A stretch of 64,000 bases of DNA from JBJYKD01 sp049310025. GTDB taxonomy: Bacteria > Bacillota > Thermosediminibacteria > Thermosediminibacterales > Tepidanaerobacteraceae. This document shows, in pieces, positions 41,324 through 50,000 of this stretch (positions are counted from its first letter, which is position 1; every line of letters starts with the position of its first letter). The DNA is taken from contig NZ_JBJYKD010000005.1 of assembly GCF_049310025.1 (NCBI RefSeq), forward strand, positions 73,737-137,736. The letters run 5' to 3'. The notes under the pieces are model-generated. The model was not told the origin of the DNA, searched no databases, and saw nothing but the letters and a program-made list of their open reading frames with translations. The position numbers were made by a program, and so were the translations under genes.

Positions 41324-42403
41324 TCACTTATTTATGGAGTTTCTAACCGTTTTGCCGTCATCGGGCACCGATGCCGTAATGGAGGTGTTCAGCGTTTTTT
41401 CCAGTTCCCTGACTTTGATGCCTTCGTTGTTTTGCTGGTTTAAGATTAACCTCACCTTTGATTCGCAGTTCAGGGCTTTCATGATGTCCAGGGCGGTTTT
41501 GACGTGTTTTAACGTAGTTAAATCCTGGTTCAAAACCAGCACTATCCTGTCACTAGCTTCCAGGACTCCCAGGTTTATGTCGCTGTAAAGCGGGGCAGTA
41601 TCCACGATGATATAATCGAAGTTTTCTCTTAAAATTTTTAGAAGTTGCTCTATATGGTGCTGGTGAACAAGTTCCGCTTGTTCTGGGCTTGCCGGCGCCG
41701 GAAGAACCCTCAGACCCGACAGGTGTGGCACCAGGAATACGTCTACCAGTTGATAATCCATGGTTTCCTGTTCCTGGACCAGGTCGGCTATGGTGCTTCT
41801 AGCAGTGATGTTAAGCATCACTGCGGCATCGCCGGCGGTAAGGTCCAGGTCCAGTATAGCCACTTTCTTTCTGGTTTCCTGAGTCAGCTCTACGGCCAAA
41901 TTGCAGGCCAGGGTGGTCTTGCCCACCCCTCCTTTGGTGCAGAAAAAGGTAATTACCTTGCCGCGCTTCTGTGCGAGGACCTGAGAGGAACCCGCCGGCT
42001 GGGATGACATAAGGTACATGTTCCGCCGCTTCTGGGCTTCGTTTACCCGGCGGATGGCGTTTGCCAGTTCATTTGCCGAAAAGGGTTTGACCAGGTATTC
42101 CCTGGCCCCGGCGGCCATGGCCTTTCGCAGGTATTCCTGCTCGCCCTGAATGGAAATAATGATGATGGCGCTCTGGGGCACGTTGACGGAGATTTGCTCC
42201 GTTGCTCCAATGCCGTCCAGGCGGGGCATATTTATATCCATCAATATAACATCCGGTTTAAGTTCCTCCGCCAGTGAAACGGCCTCATGGCCGTCGGCCG
42301 CCTCACCCACTACCTTTATATCCTCTTCAAAATAAAGCAGGCGTTTTATATCCTCCCTTGTTGTCGGTATATCATCGGCTATCAATACGGTGATGGGCGT
42401 CAT
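41324..42403 (-). CDS. cpaE: CpaE/TadZ: response-receiver and MinD-like ATPase of the Tad pilus
   Basis: A 359-residue protein with an intact N-terminal receiver domain (DDIPTTREDIKRLL, phospho-site in ILMDINMPRLDG, Lys in YLVKPFSANEL) and a MinD/ParA-like ATPase with deviant Walker A CTKGGVGKTT (about residue 155) and VDTAPLYSD. CpaE/TadZ proteins place the Tad machine in the cell. Most have a degenerate receiver; this one keeps the Asp, so it may be phosphorylated, perhaps by the DegS-like kinase downstream (inference). The C-terminus appears cut by UGA at a conserved Gly position. Confidence 0.88.
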   Translation of the reverse strand: MTPITVLIADDIPTTREDIKRLLYFEEDIKVVGEAADGHEAVSLAEELKPDVILMDINMPRLDGIGATEQISVNVPQSAIIIISIQGEQEYLRKAMAAGAREYLVKPFSANELANAIRRVNEAQKRRNMYLMSSQPAGSSQVLAQKRGKVITFFCTKGGVGKTTLACNLAVELTQETRKKVAILDLDLTAGDAAVMLNITARSTIADLVQEQETMDYQLVDVFLVPHLSGLRVLPAPASPEQAELVHQHHIEQLLKILRENFDYIIVDTAPLYSDINLGVLEASDRIVLVLNQDLTTLKHVKTALDIMKALNCESKVRLILNQQNNEGIKVRELEKTLNTSITASVPDDGKTVRNSINK

Positions 42404-42418
42404 GAAAAAACCTCCCCG

Positions 42419-43120
42419 CTATCGCATTAAATGTCCAAGTTTGCTTGTTGGAACCGGCAGCACATCCGAATCCTCCGGCGAGCGGAGCGCCAGTTGAACG
42501 CTGCCCTGCTGTATGGCCAGCGCTATCTGCTGGGCCTGCTCCGGTTCCACCATCAGCGTTATTGTTTGAAGCTCTTCCTTTGCTGGTACGCCGCTGTCCA
42601 TGGCTCTGTTGACCGCCAGCACCGGCACGTTTTGTATTATGGTAGAAGTCACAGGGGTTTTTTGCTCACCCGGAGCATTAAATGTCACCATTACATCCAC
42701 GTGATCTCCCGTATTAATCAGCCCGTGCAGTGCGGTGATGTTATTTACCGGTATCGAGACGGCCCTCTTGCCCTTTGTAATTTTTGCAGATAGGCCTGCC
42801 GCCGGATCATCCCTCGCCACCAGTTTGTCGCTCAGGATTAGCTCCCCCGGGTAAATATCGCCGCGGGCCATTTTGCCCACCGCATCCTTGATATTCATTA
42901 TGGTGCCCGGCGCCACATACTGAGCCGGCATTTCTTTAAACTCCAGCATATCGCCGCTGATGACGGTCCTTGCGGCAATCTTTTGCTTTGCAGTGGCTAC
43001 CGGGACAAAATTCCCCTTCGTCATATATGTTTTTTTTAAATCTTCCATGTACCTGTATGTGCCAAAAGCGGCAGTAAAGCCGAATACAAGCGCCAGCAGT
43101 AAAATAAATTTGCTTTTCAT
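42419..43120 (-). CDS. cpaB: Flp pilus assembly protein CpaB (SAF domain)
   Basis: A 233-residue protein with one N-terminal membrane segment (about 4-22) and a SAF domain (VATAKQKIAARTVISGDML; GDIYPGELILSDKLV), followed by the RcpC/CpaB part (ISIPVNNITALHGLINTGD-like). In diderms CpaB works with the secretin at the outer membrane; no secretin gene is present here. It lies 15 bases upstream of cpaE. Confidence 0.88.
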   Translation of the reverse strand: MKSKFILLLALVFGFTAAFGTYRYMEDLKKTYMTKGNFVPVATAKQKIAARTVISGDMLEFKEMPAQYVAPGTIMNIKDAVGKMARGDIYPGELILSDKLVARDDPAAGLSAKITKGKRAVSIPVNNITALHGLINTGDHVDVMVTFNAPGEQKTPVTSTIIQNVPVLAVNRAMDSGVPAKEELQTITLMVEPEQAQQIALAIQQGSVQLALRSPEDSDVLPVPTSKLGHLMR

Positions 43121-43145
43121 ATGCCGTATCTCCCCGATAAATTTT

Positions 43146-44093
43146 TTAATCTACAAGTTTTGCCGCATGTAAACCGTAATCGGATTGATGTGGGTCGATT
43201 GTATACCGCAGCCCCTCCGGCGGGACCATTTGCAAAAAATAGCCCGAAACCTCGCTTTCTTTGCCCCTTCCCTCAACCCCTTTCAATAAAAAGGCTGCAA
43301 ATCCCACAATTTGAACCTCATCTCTGCCGTGCAAGGGTGTAGGGTTGAATATGGGCACTATCATTACCATGGGACAATCGGGATAATAGTGATCAATGGT
43401 GCACTTAGGGTTATGCGGGCAGCTGTTCAAACGGTAATTTATTCCTTCTTCCGTAGGTCCGGACATGTTGCCGGGTTCTGTCATTACCCATTCTCCCACT
43501 TTTACGATGCCCCTGTATCCATATTTAAGGTTGTTCTCATAGCTGGAGGCCCCCCTCAATTCCAGAGCCAGAGCGCCGTAATTGCCGGGTCCGTATTTAT
43601 CCTGTGAGCCCGCCTTCAGGCGATATTCCTGCCCGTACACCAGCGTCTGGTCCGGAATACCAAAGGGGACCACACCGCTGATGGCACTGACGCCACCAAA
43701 TACGGCGGAAGCCCTGGCGGAAACCTCGCCATTTGTCAAACCGAAAACCCGGGCAAAGGTGTAATCTACACGGCGTGATGCTTCAACGGTTACCCTGACA
43801 CCGCCGGGGTCAAAACTTACACGGGCTTCTTCCGGCGCAACACCGTTGTATTCCAGATATTGATTGGCTTTTTGTTCGGCCAGAGCAACGGACGGGAGTT
43901 CTCGGGCCGCAGCAAGTGCAGCAGCATCGCACGCGTTCTGCAGGCGGCTTTTTTCTAGTATCATGGTGCCCACGTCCACCACCAGGGCGGTAAAACCCAA
44001 AAACACCGCCAGCATGGCCGCCGCCAGCACCAGGGCAGAGCCTCTTTGGTCAATTTTTAATCTTGTCAGCATCAAACAATGTTTTTTCATCAT
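43146..44093 (-). CDS. TadG-like pilus assembly protein
   Basis: A 315-residue protein with an N-terminal prepilin-like hydrophobic segment (QRGSALVLAAAMLAVFLGF) and the TadG_N pattern DVGTMILEKSRLQNACDAAALAAAREL, followed by an extracytoplasmic domain with several Cys and His in NSCPHNPKCTIDHYYPDC. No VWA domain, so it is shorter than full TadG. Start at 44093 overlaps tadE by four bases; exact start among three nearby Met codons is uncertain. Confidence 0.82.
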   Translation of the reverse strand: MMKKHCLMLTRLKIDQRGSALVLAAAMLAVFLGFTALVVDVGTMILEKSRLQNACDAAALAAARELPSVALAEQKANQYLEYNGVAPEEARVSFDPGGVRVTVEASRRVDYTFARVFGLTNGEVSARASAVFGGVSAISGVVPFGIPDQTLVYGQEYRLKAGSQDKYGPGNYGALALELRGASSYENNLKYGYRGIVKVGEWVMTEPGNMSGPTEEGINYRLNSCPHNPKCTIDHYYPDCPMVMIVPIFNPTPLHGRDEVQIVGFAAFLLKGVEGRGKESEVSGYFLQMVPPEGLRYTIDPHQSDYGLHAAKLVD

Positions 44094-44497
44094 TCAATCC
44101 TCATTGTAGCTCTGGATTTAAGGATGACGGGGTCCGGCAGCAGGCTGTCAAATAGAGGGGTAATCAGATCCGCGTCATAAGCGACTTCCACTGTAAATGG
44201 CAAACCCGGCATCCGGTCGGCCTCTCCGGGCTCAAGTTTTACGATATGCAGCCTGGTGTCGGCCTCAGGCAAAGGAGCGGCCTCCCGCACCCTGGCGATA
44301 ATCTCGGCGTCCGTTTTTCCCACCGCCCCGGCCCTTGCACCTTCCCGGGCGGCGTAGGTTATGACGATGTAGGAATAAAATATGCGCCCGAATTCCAAAA
44401 TGCCGAACAGTATTAAGACGATGACCGGCAGTATCAGGGCGAGTTCCACCATAGCCTGACCCTTCTGGCTTTTTTCAAGCCTTATAATCTTGATCAC
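44090..44497 (-). CDS. tadE: TadE-like pseudopilin
   Basis: A 135-residue protein with a TadE signature at the start: KGQAMVELALILPVIVLIL then GILEFGRIFYSYIVITYAAREGAR (conserved Glu and Ala-Arg-Glu-Gly). The Gly before QAMVE is the probable prepilin peptidase site. TadE-type pseudopilins support Flp pilus assembly. It lies 6 bases after the peptidase gene. Confidence 0.88.
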   Translation of the reverse strand: MIKIIRLEKSQKGQAMVELALILPVIVLILFGILEFGRIFYSYIVITYAAREGARAGAVGKTDAEIIARVREAAPLPEADTRLHIVKLEPGEADRMPGLPFTVEVAYDADLITPLFDSLLPDPVILKSRATMRIE

Positions 44498-44503
44498 GCA
44501 AAA

Positions 44504-45055
44504 TCACCTCATCAGATATGCCAGAACGGTACCCGCCGCAATGGCGATACCGTATGGAAAGGTCGGGGCCGAATCTCCGTAGATGGTGTCGAGCATATTG
44601 ACTTCGGGGATGAAACCGAAAAACGAAAGGAGAGTGAAGATAACGGCCCTAACCCGTGCTGAAAAAGCCCCGCTTTTAGCCATGATCACTATGGAGATAA
44701 GACCTCCGATGACCGCAGTAAAAAGAAACGACGACCAGACAAAGCCGGGGCCTTTAAAGGCTCCCACAACCCCCATCAGCTTGACGTCTCCGGCCCCCAT
44801 CCCGCCCATGACGAAGGGCACCAGGAGAAGCGCCACACCCAGCATCATGCCTTTTATTCCGTCGAGCCCTCCGGCAAGACCTCCTGAATAAAAATTCCAC
44901 GCAAGACCTATCGCCGCTGCGGGGAAGAGAACCGCGTTATAGATTTTTTTAAATTTTATGTCCGTGTACACGCAAACAGCCATTACCGGAATCAGAAGCC
45001 AATCCGCAGACATTTCCACCAGCCCTTTCCATAGAGGCTCCTCTGTAGAAACCAT
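44504..45055 (-). CDS. cpaA: Prepilin peptidase CpaA/TadV (A24 family)
   Basis: A 183-residue membrane protease with about six membrane segments and both catalytic Asp residues: YTDIKFKKI near the N-terminus and GAGDVKLMG in the middle. It cleaves the Flp prepilin and TadE/TadG pseudopilins. It is the short single-domain form without the N-methylation domain of PilD. A start at the internal Met (MSADWLL, about 45013) is possible. It lies between the flp gene hairpin and tadE. Confidence 0.9.
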   Translation of the reverse strand: MVSTEEPLWKGLVEMSADWLLIPVMAVCVYTDIKFKKIYNAVLFPAAAIGLAWNFYSGGLAGGLDGIKGMMLGVALLLVPFVMGGMGAGDVKLMGVVGAFKGPGFVWSSFLFTAVIGGLISIVIMAKSGAFSARVRAVIFTLLSFFGFIPEVNMLDTIYGDSAPTFPYGIAIAAGTVLAYLMR

Positions 45056-45116
45056 AACTCAGCCGAAGCCCAACGCCCGCCTGAAAAACTTTTCACAGAG
45101 GCTCTGGTGTTAAAGC

Positions 45117-45138
45117 GGCCCTACCGAAAAGTAGGGCC
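45117..45138 (-). promoter_or_regulatory. Stem-loop between flp and cpaA
   Basis: GGCCCTAC (45117-45124), CGAAAA, GTAGGGCC (45131-45138) form an 8-bp stem 44 bases past the flp stop. With no T-run it probably acts as a partial terminator or 3' stabiliser, keeping the pilin message more abundant than the assembly genes. Confidence 0.6.
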
Positions 45139-45181
45139 AGTGGCAAAAATTATATAAATTTTTAATATTTGATTCCTCTTA

Positions 45182-45349
45182 CTACTTGTTAAGTTCATCT
45201 GCTACCTTTTGAAAATTACTAAATACGCCTTGCCCCAGAGCCGTCAGAGCGGCGATTACCACCACCGCCACCAGCGCCAGGATGAGGCCGTATTCGGCCA
45301 TGCCCTGGCCTTCCTCGCCGGTCCAGAGTCTCTTAAAATGTTTCAACAT
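45182..45349 (-). CDS. flp: Flp-type major pilin
   Basis: A 55-residue prepilin below common ORF cut-offs: MLKHFKRLWTGEEGQGMAEY continuing with a hydrophobic segment (GLILALVAVVVIAALTALG) and a short tail ending VADELNK. The Gly before MAEY and the Glu-Tyr pair are the Flp motif cut by the prepilin peptidase. ATG 45349 has a strong AAGGAGGT site. It is the first gene of the Tad cluster; a hairpin separates it from cpaA. Confidence 0.92.
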   Translation of the reverse strand: MLKHFKRLWTGEEGQGMAEYGLILALVAVVVIAALTALGQGVFSNFQKVADELNK

Positions 45350-45477
45350 TTTCCCGACCTCCTTGGTTTTTTCTTCGAATTCCTAATCCTTCTTTTGATT
45401 TAATAATAGCAGCTTAAATAAATCCGCGCATGATTCAAAAGTCGAAAAAATTCACCGCTGGGGCCCATAATCAGATT

Positions 45478-45520
45478 GGGACGTTTGTCCCAAAATAAAA
45501 CGGGACTCAAACGAGTCCCT
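45478..45520 (-). terminator. Terminator of dinB
   Basis: GGGACTC (45502-45508) and GAGTCCC (45513-45519) overlap the dinB stop codon and are followed on the minus strand by GTTTTATTTT; a second small stem GGGAC/GTCCC follows. It insulates dinB from flp. Confidence 0.75.
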
Positions 45521-46709
45521 TTCTGAGAGGCGGCTTGCGCTCCGAATACTCCATATGTGACTTCATCTTCGCCCTGAAAATGGCACCGTCCCCGAACCGG
45601 TCCCTGATCTCGTCTATGACGCGGTTGAGCCTTTTCTTTTTTGCTTCGTTTTCGAAGAGACAAACCTGGTCAAATTCCCTTACCAGCCGGGACAGGCTCA
45701 CCCCCAGGAGCCTCAGGGGCGTTTTGCCGTCCCAGTTGGCGTGAAGCAGCTTTCTGGCGGCGGCGTATATGTCTTCGGTGGCGCTGGTATGCGGTATGGT
45801 GACCGAGCGGGTGATGGTGCAAAAGGAGGCGTCCCGGAGGGTGATGGTTACGGTGCGTCCCACGTAGCTTTCCCTCCGCACCCTGCGCCCCACTTTATCC
45901 GAGAGTGAAAGCAGTACGGCCTCCGCCTCCTCCCAGGTGGTGACATCCCTGGAAAGGGTGACCGAGTGGCCCATGGAGCTGGCGGTGTCCATGGAATGGG
46001 GGTCGACCGGGCTGTCGTCTATGCCGTTGGCCGCAAGGTGCAGGTGCCGCCCCACCAGCCCGAAAGCCTTCTCGAGAAATTCCACGGGCACCTGGGCCAG
46101 ATCCCCTATGGTGTTTATGTTCATACCCTTGAGGTGTTCCGCCATGCGCCGCCCCACTCCGAACAGTTCGTCCACCGGCAGCGGCCATAAAACCCGCGGG
46201 ACGTCTTCGGGGGCCAGCACCGTAAGGCCGCCGGGCTTTTTCAGGTCCGAGGCCATCTTAGCCAGGAGCTTGTTGCAGGAAACCCCCACGGAGCAGGTCA
46301 GACCCAACTCCTTCAAAATGGCTTCCTGGATTCTTCCGGCTATCTCAACGGAGTCGCCGAAAAGCCCTTCGCATCCCGTCACGTCCAGCCACGCCTCGTC
46401 GATGCTGAAAACTTCCACCAGGGGAGAAAACCTCCTGAGTATTTCCATCACCCGCTCGCTGGTCCTCACGTAGAGCTCGTAATCGGGCTTTATGAATATG
46501 GCGTGGGGACACAGCTTCTTGGCCTCCCAGTTGGGCATGGCGGTCTTTACCCCGAACCTGCGGGCTTCGTAGGAGGCGGTGAGGATTATGCCGTTTCGCC
46601 TGGCGGGGTCCCCCGCCACCAGCACGGGCTTGCCCCTGAGGCCTGGGTCCTTCGCCTGGTGGCACGAGGCGTAGAAGGCGTTCATATCCACGTGAATGAT
46701 AGGCAGCAT
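45507..46709 (-). CDS. dinB: Y-family translesion DNA polymerase (Pol IV)
   Basis: A 400-residue DinB/UmuC-type polymerase: HVDMNAFYASC (first metal site), SYEARRFGVKTAMPNWEAKKLCP, and the catalytic SIDEAWLDVTG, followed by the helix-hairpin-helix LFGVGRRMAEHL and little-finger domain. Asn replaces the more common Asp after HVDM, as in several clostridial relatives. It bypasses DNA lesions with low fidelity. The promoter holds a LexA box, so it is an SOS gene. Stand-alone: no imuA or dnaE2 nearby. Confidence 0.92.
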   Translation of the reverse strand: MLPIIHVDMNAFYASCHQAKDPGLRGKPVLVAGDPARRNGIILTASYEARRFGVKTAMPNWEAKKLCPHAIFIKPDYELYVRTSERVMEILRRFSPLVEVFSIDEAWLDVTGCEGLFGDSVEIAGRIQEAILKELGLTCSVGVSCNKLLAKMASDLKKPGGLTVLAPEDVPRVLWPLPVDELFGVGRRMAEHLKGMNINTIGDLAQVPVEFLEKAFGLVGRHLHLAANGIDDSPVDPHSMDTASSMGHSVTLSRDVTTWEEAEAVLLSLSDKVGRRVRRESYVGRTVTITLRDASFCTITRSVTIPHTSATEDIYAAARKLLHANWDGKTPLRLLGVSLSRLVREFDQVCLFENEAKKKRLNRVIDEIRDRFGDGAIFRAKMKSHMEYSERKPPLRKGLV

Positions 46710-46721
46710 AAACCCATCTCC

Positions 46722-46773
46722 CGAACAGTTGTTCTGTATATTTTATTTTACCACCTTCATGCGGCAAAATCAA
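46722..46773 (-). promoter_or_regulatory. SOS promoter of dinB with LexA (DinR) box
   Basis: Minus-strand -35 TTGATT (46773-46768), 17-base spacer, -10 TAAAAT (46750-46745). CGAACAGTTGTTCT (46722-46735), matching the Gram-positive LexA box CGAAC-N4-GTTCG in 9 of 10 fixed positions, covers the start site and lies 13 bases upstream of the start codon. Confidence 0.82.
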
Positions 46774-46805
46774 GGCTATCGGGCCTTAAAATGTGGTTTT
46801 TCCGG

Positions 46806-46880
46806 GATAATGTCATCTTAAAATTTCTCAATTCTGTGATAATGTCATATAAAAATTTCTTAAGTAGAAAATGTCACTCG
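46806..46880 (+). repeat. Short direct repeats resembling an IS21-type element end
   Basis: Two near-identical 23-bp units beginning GATAATGTCAT (46806-46828 and 46838-46860), plus a partial third (AAAATGTCACTCG to 46880), are spaced 32 bp apart. Repeated TGTCA-TTAAAA units are typical of IS21-family ends. No transposase remains. Confidence 0.45.
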
Positions 46881-46945
46881 CTGTGGTAAAATGGCCGTAG
46901 GCCTCAAAAATTCAAACGGTAGAAAGTTTAATATTACCATAAATG

Positions 46946-46980
46946 GAAAAAAGGGCTGCCGGCAAAAAGCCAGTAACCCT
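46946..46980 (-). terminator. Terminator of nifJ
   Basis: An 11-bp stem with one mismatch and wobble pairs (GGGCTGCCGGC with GCCAGTAACCC) is followed on the minus strand by TTTTTT, 40 bases past the nifJ stop. Confidence 0.65.
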
Positions 46981-47020
46981 TTTGATCTTTTTTATTTTAT
47001 CTTATTACATTTTATCTTTA

Positions 47021-50000
47021 TTACATTCCCGCCAACTTTTTATAGGTCTCAAGCCTCTCTTTTGCGTCCTTTTCCGCAGCCTTGAAGAGTTCGTCGGCTA
47101 TGTCGGGGAAGGTCTTGGCGAGAGACGAGTAACGCACCTCTCCCATCAGGAAGTCCCTGAAAGAACCCGTCGGGTCTTTGGAATCGAGTATGAACGGATT
47201 CTTGCCCTGTTCCTTCAAAAGGGGATTATACCTGTAAAGGTGCCAGTAACCGGCTTCCACCGCTTTTTTTGCCTCCAGCTGGCTGCAGCCCATGCCGCTC
47301 TTGATGCCGTGGTTGATGCACGGGGCGTATGCGATGATAAGGGACGGGCCAGGATAGCTTTCGGCCTCCACAAGGGCCTTTATCAGCTGATTCTGGTTGG
47401 CGCCCATGGCCACCTGGGCCACATATACGTAGCCGTAGCTCATGGCCATCAAGCCCAAGTCTTTCTTTCTTACTCTCTTACCGGCGGCGGCAAACTGCGC
47501 CACGGCGCCGGTGGGAGTCGCCTTGGAAGACTGGCCGCCGGTGTTCGAATACACCTCGGTGTCAAACACCAGCACATTCACGTCTTCTCCCGAAGCCAGC
47601 ACGTGATCGAGCCCGCCAAAGCCTATATCGTAAGCCCAGCCATCTCCGCCGAAGATCCACTGGGATTTTTTCACCAGGTATTCTTTCATATCGTAAATCT
47701 CGGCAAGCAGCTTTTTGGTCCTGTCACAGGCGGTCTCATATTTTTCAATCAGCGGTATGATGGTCAGAGCCGCCTTCCTGGTCATCTTCGCGTCGTTCAT
47801 GTTGTCAAGCCACAGCTGGAAGGCTTCTTTCAATTCCGGGGCAAGGTCCAGTTCCATGGCCTCCTTTATAAGGGACGCCAGTTTCTCTCTTTTCTGTTTT
47901 ACCGCCAGGTACATGCCGTAACCGAATTCGGCGTTGTCCTCAAACAGCGAGTTGGCCCAGGAAGGACCGTGACCGTCCTTATTGGTGCAGTAAGGCGTCG
48001 ACGGTGCGCTGCCGCCCCAGATGGAAGAGCACCCCGTGGCGTTGGCTATCATCATCCGGTCACCGAAAAGCTGGGTTATCAGCTTGGCGTAAGGAGTTTC
48101 GCCGCAGCCGGCGCAGGCCCCGGAGAATTCCAGGAGGGGCTGCTCGAACTGGCTGCCTTTGACCGTCTCCCTGTTCAAAGGATTTTCCTTGGGAGAAAGG
48201 GTCATGGCGTAATCCCAGTTGGCCGCCTGTTGCGCCTGAGTTTCCAGCGGCTTCATGATGAGGGCCTTTTCTTTGGCCGGGCATGTGATGGCGCACACTC
48301 CGCACCCCGTGCAGTCCAGCACGCTCACCTGGATGCGGAAGTTCAGACCCTCCAGCCCCTTGCCCGCAGCCTTTTTGGTGACGAATCCTTCCGGCGCGTT
48401 CTTTACTTCTTCCTCGTTGAGAAGGAAGGGCCTGATGGCCGCATGGGGGCAAACAAAAGAGCACTGGTTGCACTGGATGCAGGCATCGGGCTGCCACTCG
48501 GGCACGTTTACCGCAATGCCGCGCTTTTCGTATCTGGATGTGCCCGGCGGAAACGTGCCGTCTTCCATGCCCACAAAGGCGCTGACCGGCAGCCTGTCGC
48601 CCTCCTGGCGGTTCATCACATCGGCCACATTCTTTATAAAATCGGGTACCTCCCGGGCGGCTGCTGCTTCGTCAAGGGCGTCGGCCCACGATGCGGGCAC
48701 GTCCACCTTCACGAGGGCGTCGACTCCCCTGTCGACGGCCTGGAAGTTCATGTTGACCACCTTTTCTCCCTTGTGCCCGTAAGAGTCCACAATGGCCTTT
48801 TTCAGGTGCTCCACCGCCGTCTCAATGGGTATTATATTGGCCAGCTTGAAAAACGCCGCCTGCATTATCATGTTTATTCTCCCGCCGAGCCCAAGCTTCT
48901 GGGCGATATCGACGGCATTTATGATATAGAAATTGATGTTGTGTTTTGCAAGATATCTTTTCACCGAAGCCGGAAGTTTATGCTCAAGCTCTTCCGGCGA
49001 CCACCGGGTGTTTAGGAGGAAGGTGCCCCCGTCTTTTAAGCCGGCCAGTACATCGTATTTGCCGATATAGGCCTGGTTGTGGCATGCTACGAAATCGGCC
49101 TTGTCTATAAGGTAAGTGGACCTTATGGGTTTTTTGCCGAAGCGCAGGTGCGACACGGTGACCCCGCCGGATTTCTTGGAGTCATAGGCAAAATACGCCT
49201 GGGCGTAAAGGTCGGTGTTGTCGCCTATGATTTTGATGGCGCTCTTGTTGGCCCCTACGGTACCGTCCGAGCCGAGGCCCCAGAACTTGCAGCAAACTGT
49301 TCCCTCCGGCACTGTGTTTATATCGTCTTTTACCTCCAGGGAAGTAAATGTCACGTCGTCCACTATGCCGATGGTGAAGTGGTTCTTCGGCGATTCGGCT
49401 TTGAGGTTGTCGAACACCGCCTTTATCTGTGACGGCGTCGTGTCCTTGGAACCCAGGCCGTAACGGCCCCCCACCACCACCGGCCGGATGTCGCTGTCGA
49501 AAAACGCCGTGCAGACATCCTGGTAAAGCGGTTCTCCCTGGGAGCCGGGTTCCTTGGTCCTGTCGAGCACGGCGATCCTCCTTGCCGTCGCCGGCATTTG
49601 AGCGAGGAAGTGCTTAACGGAGAACGGCCTGTAGAGGTGCACCTTCAGCACCCCTACCTTTTCCCCTCCTGCCATGAGGTAATCCACCGTCTCTTCGATG
49701 GTATCGCACACCGAACCCATGGCCACAATAACCCTCTCGGCTTCAGGATGGCCGTAGTAATTGAAGAGGTGGTATTCGCGGCCGGTCAATTTGCTTATTT
49801 CTTTCATGTAGTCTTCCACGATGTCGGGCACGGCGAGATAGAAGGGATTGGAGGCTTCCCTCGCCTGGAAAAAGATGTCCGGATTCTGGGCGGTGCCGCG
49901 GGTGACGGGGTGCTCGGGGTTGAGCGCCCTTTTCCTGAACTCTCTGAGCGCGTCGTAATCCACCAGCTTTGCCAGGTCATCGTAATCGAGGACCTCGATT

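Noticed and set aside
46943..49015. 690-codon plus-strand open frame
   Set aside because: It is antisense to nifJ, lacks a ribosome-binding site and domain features, and its length follows from the GC-rich codon use of nifJ.
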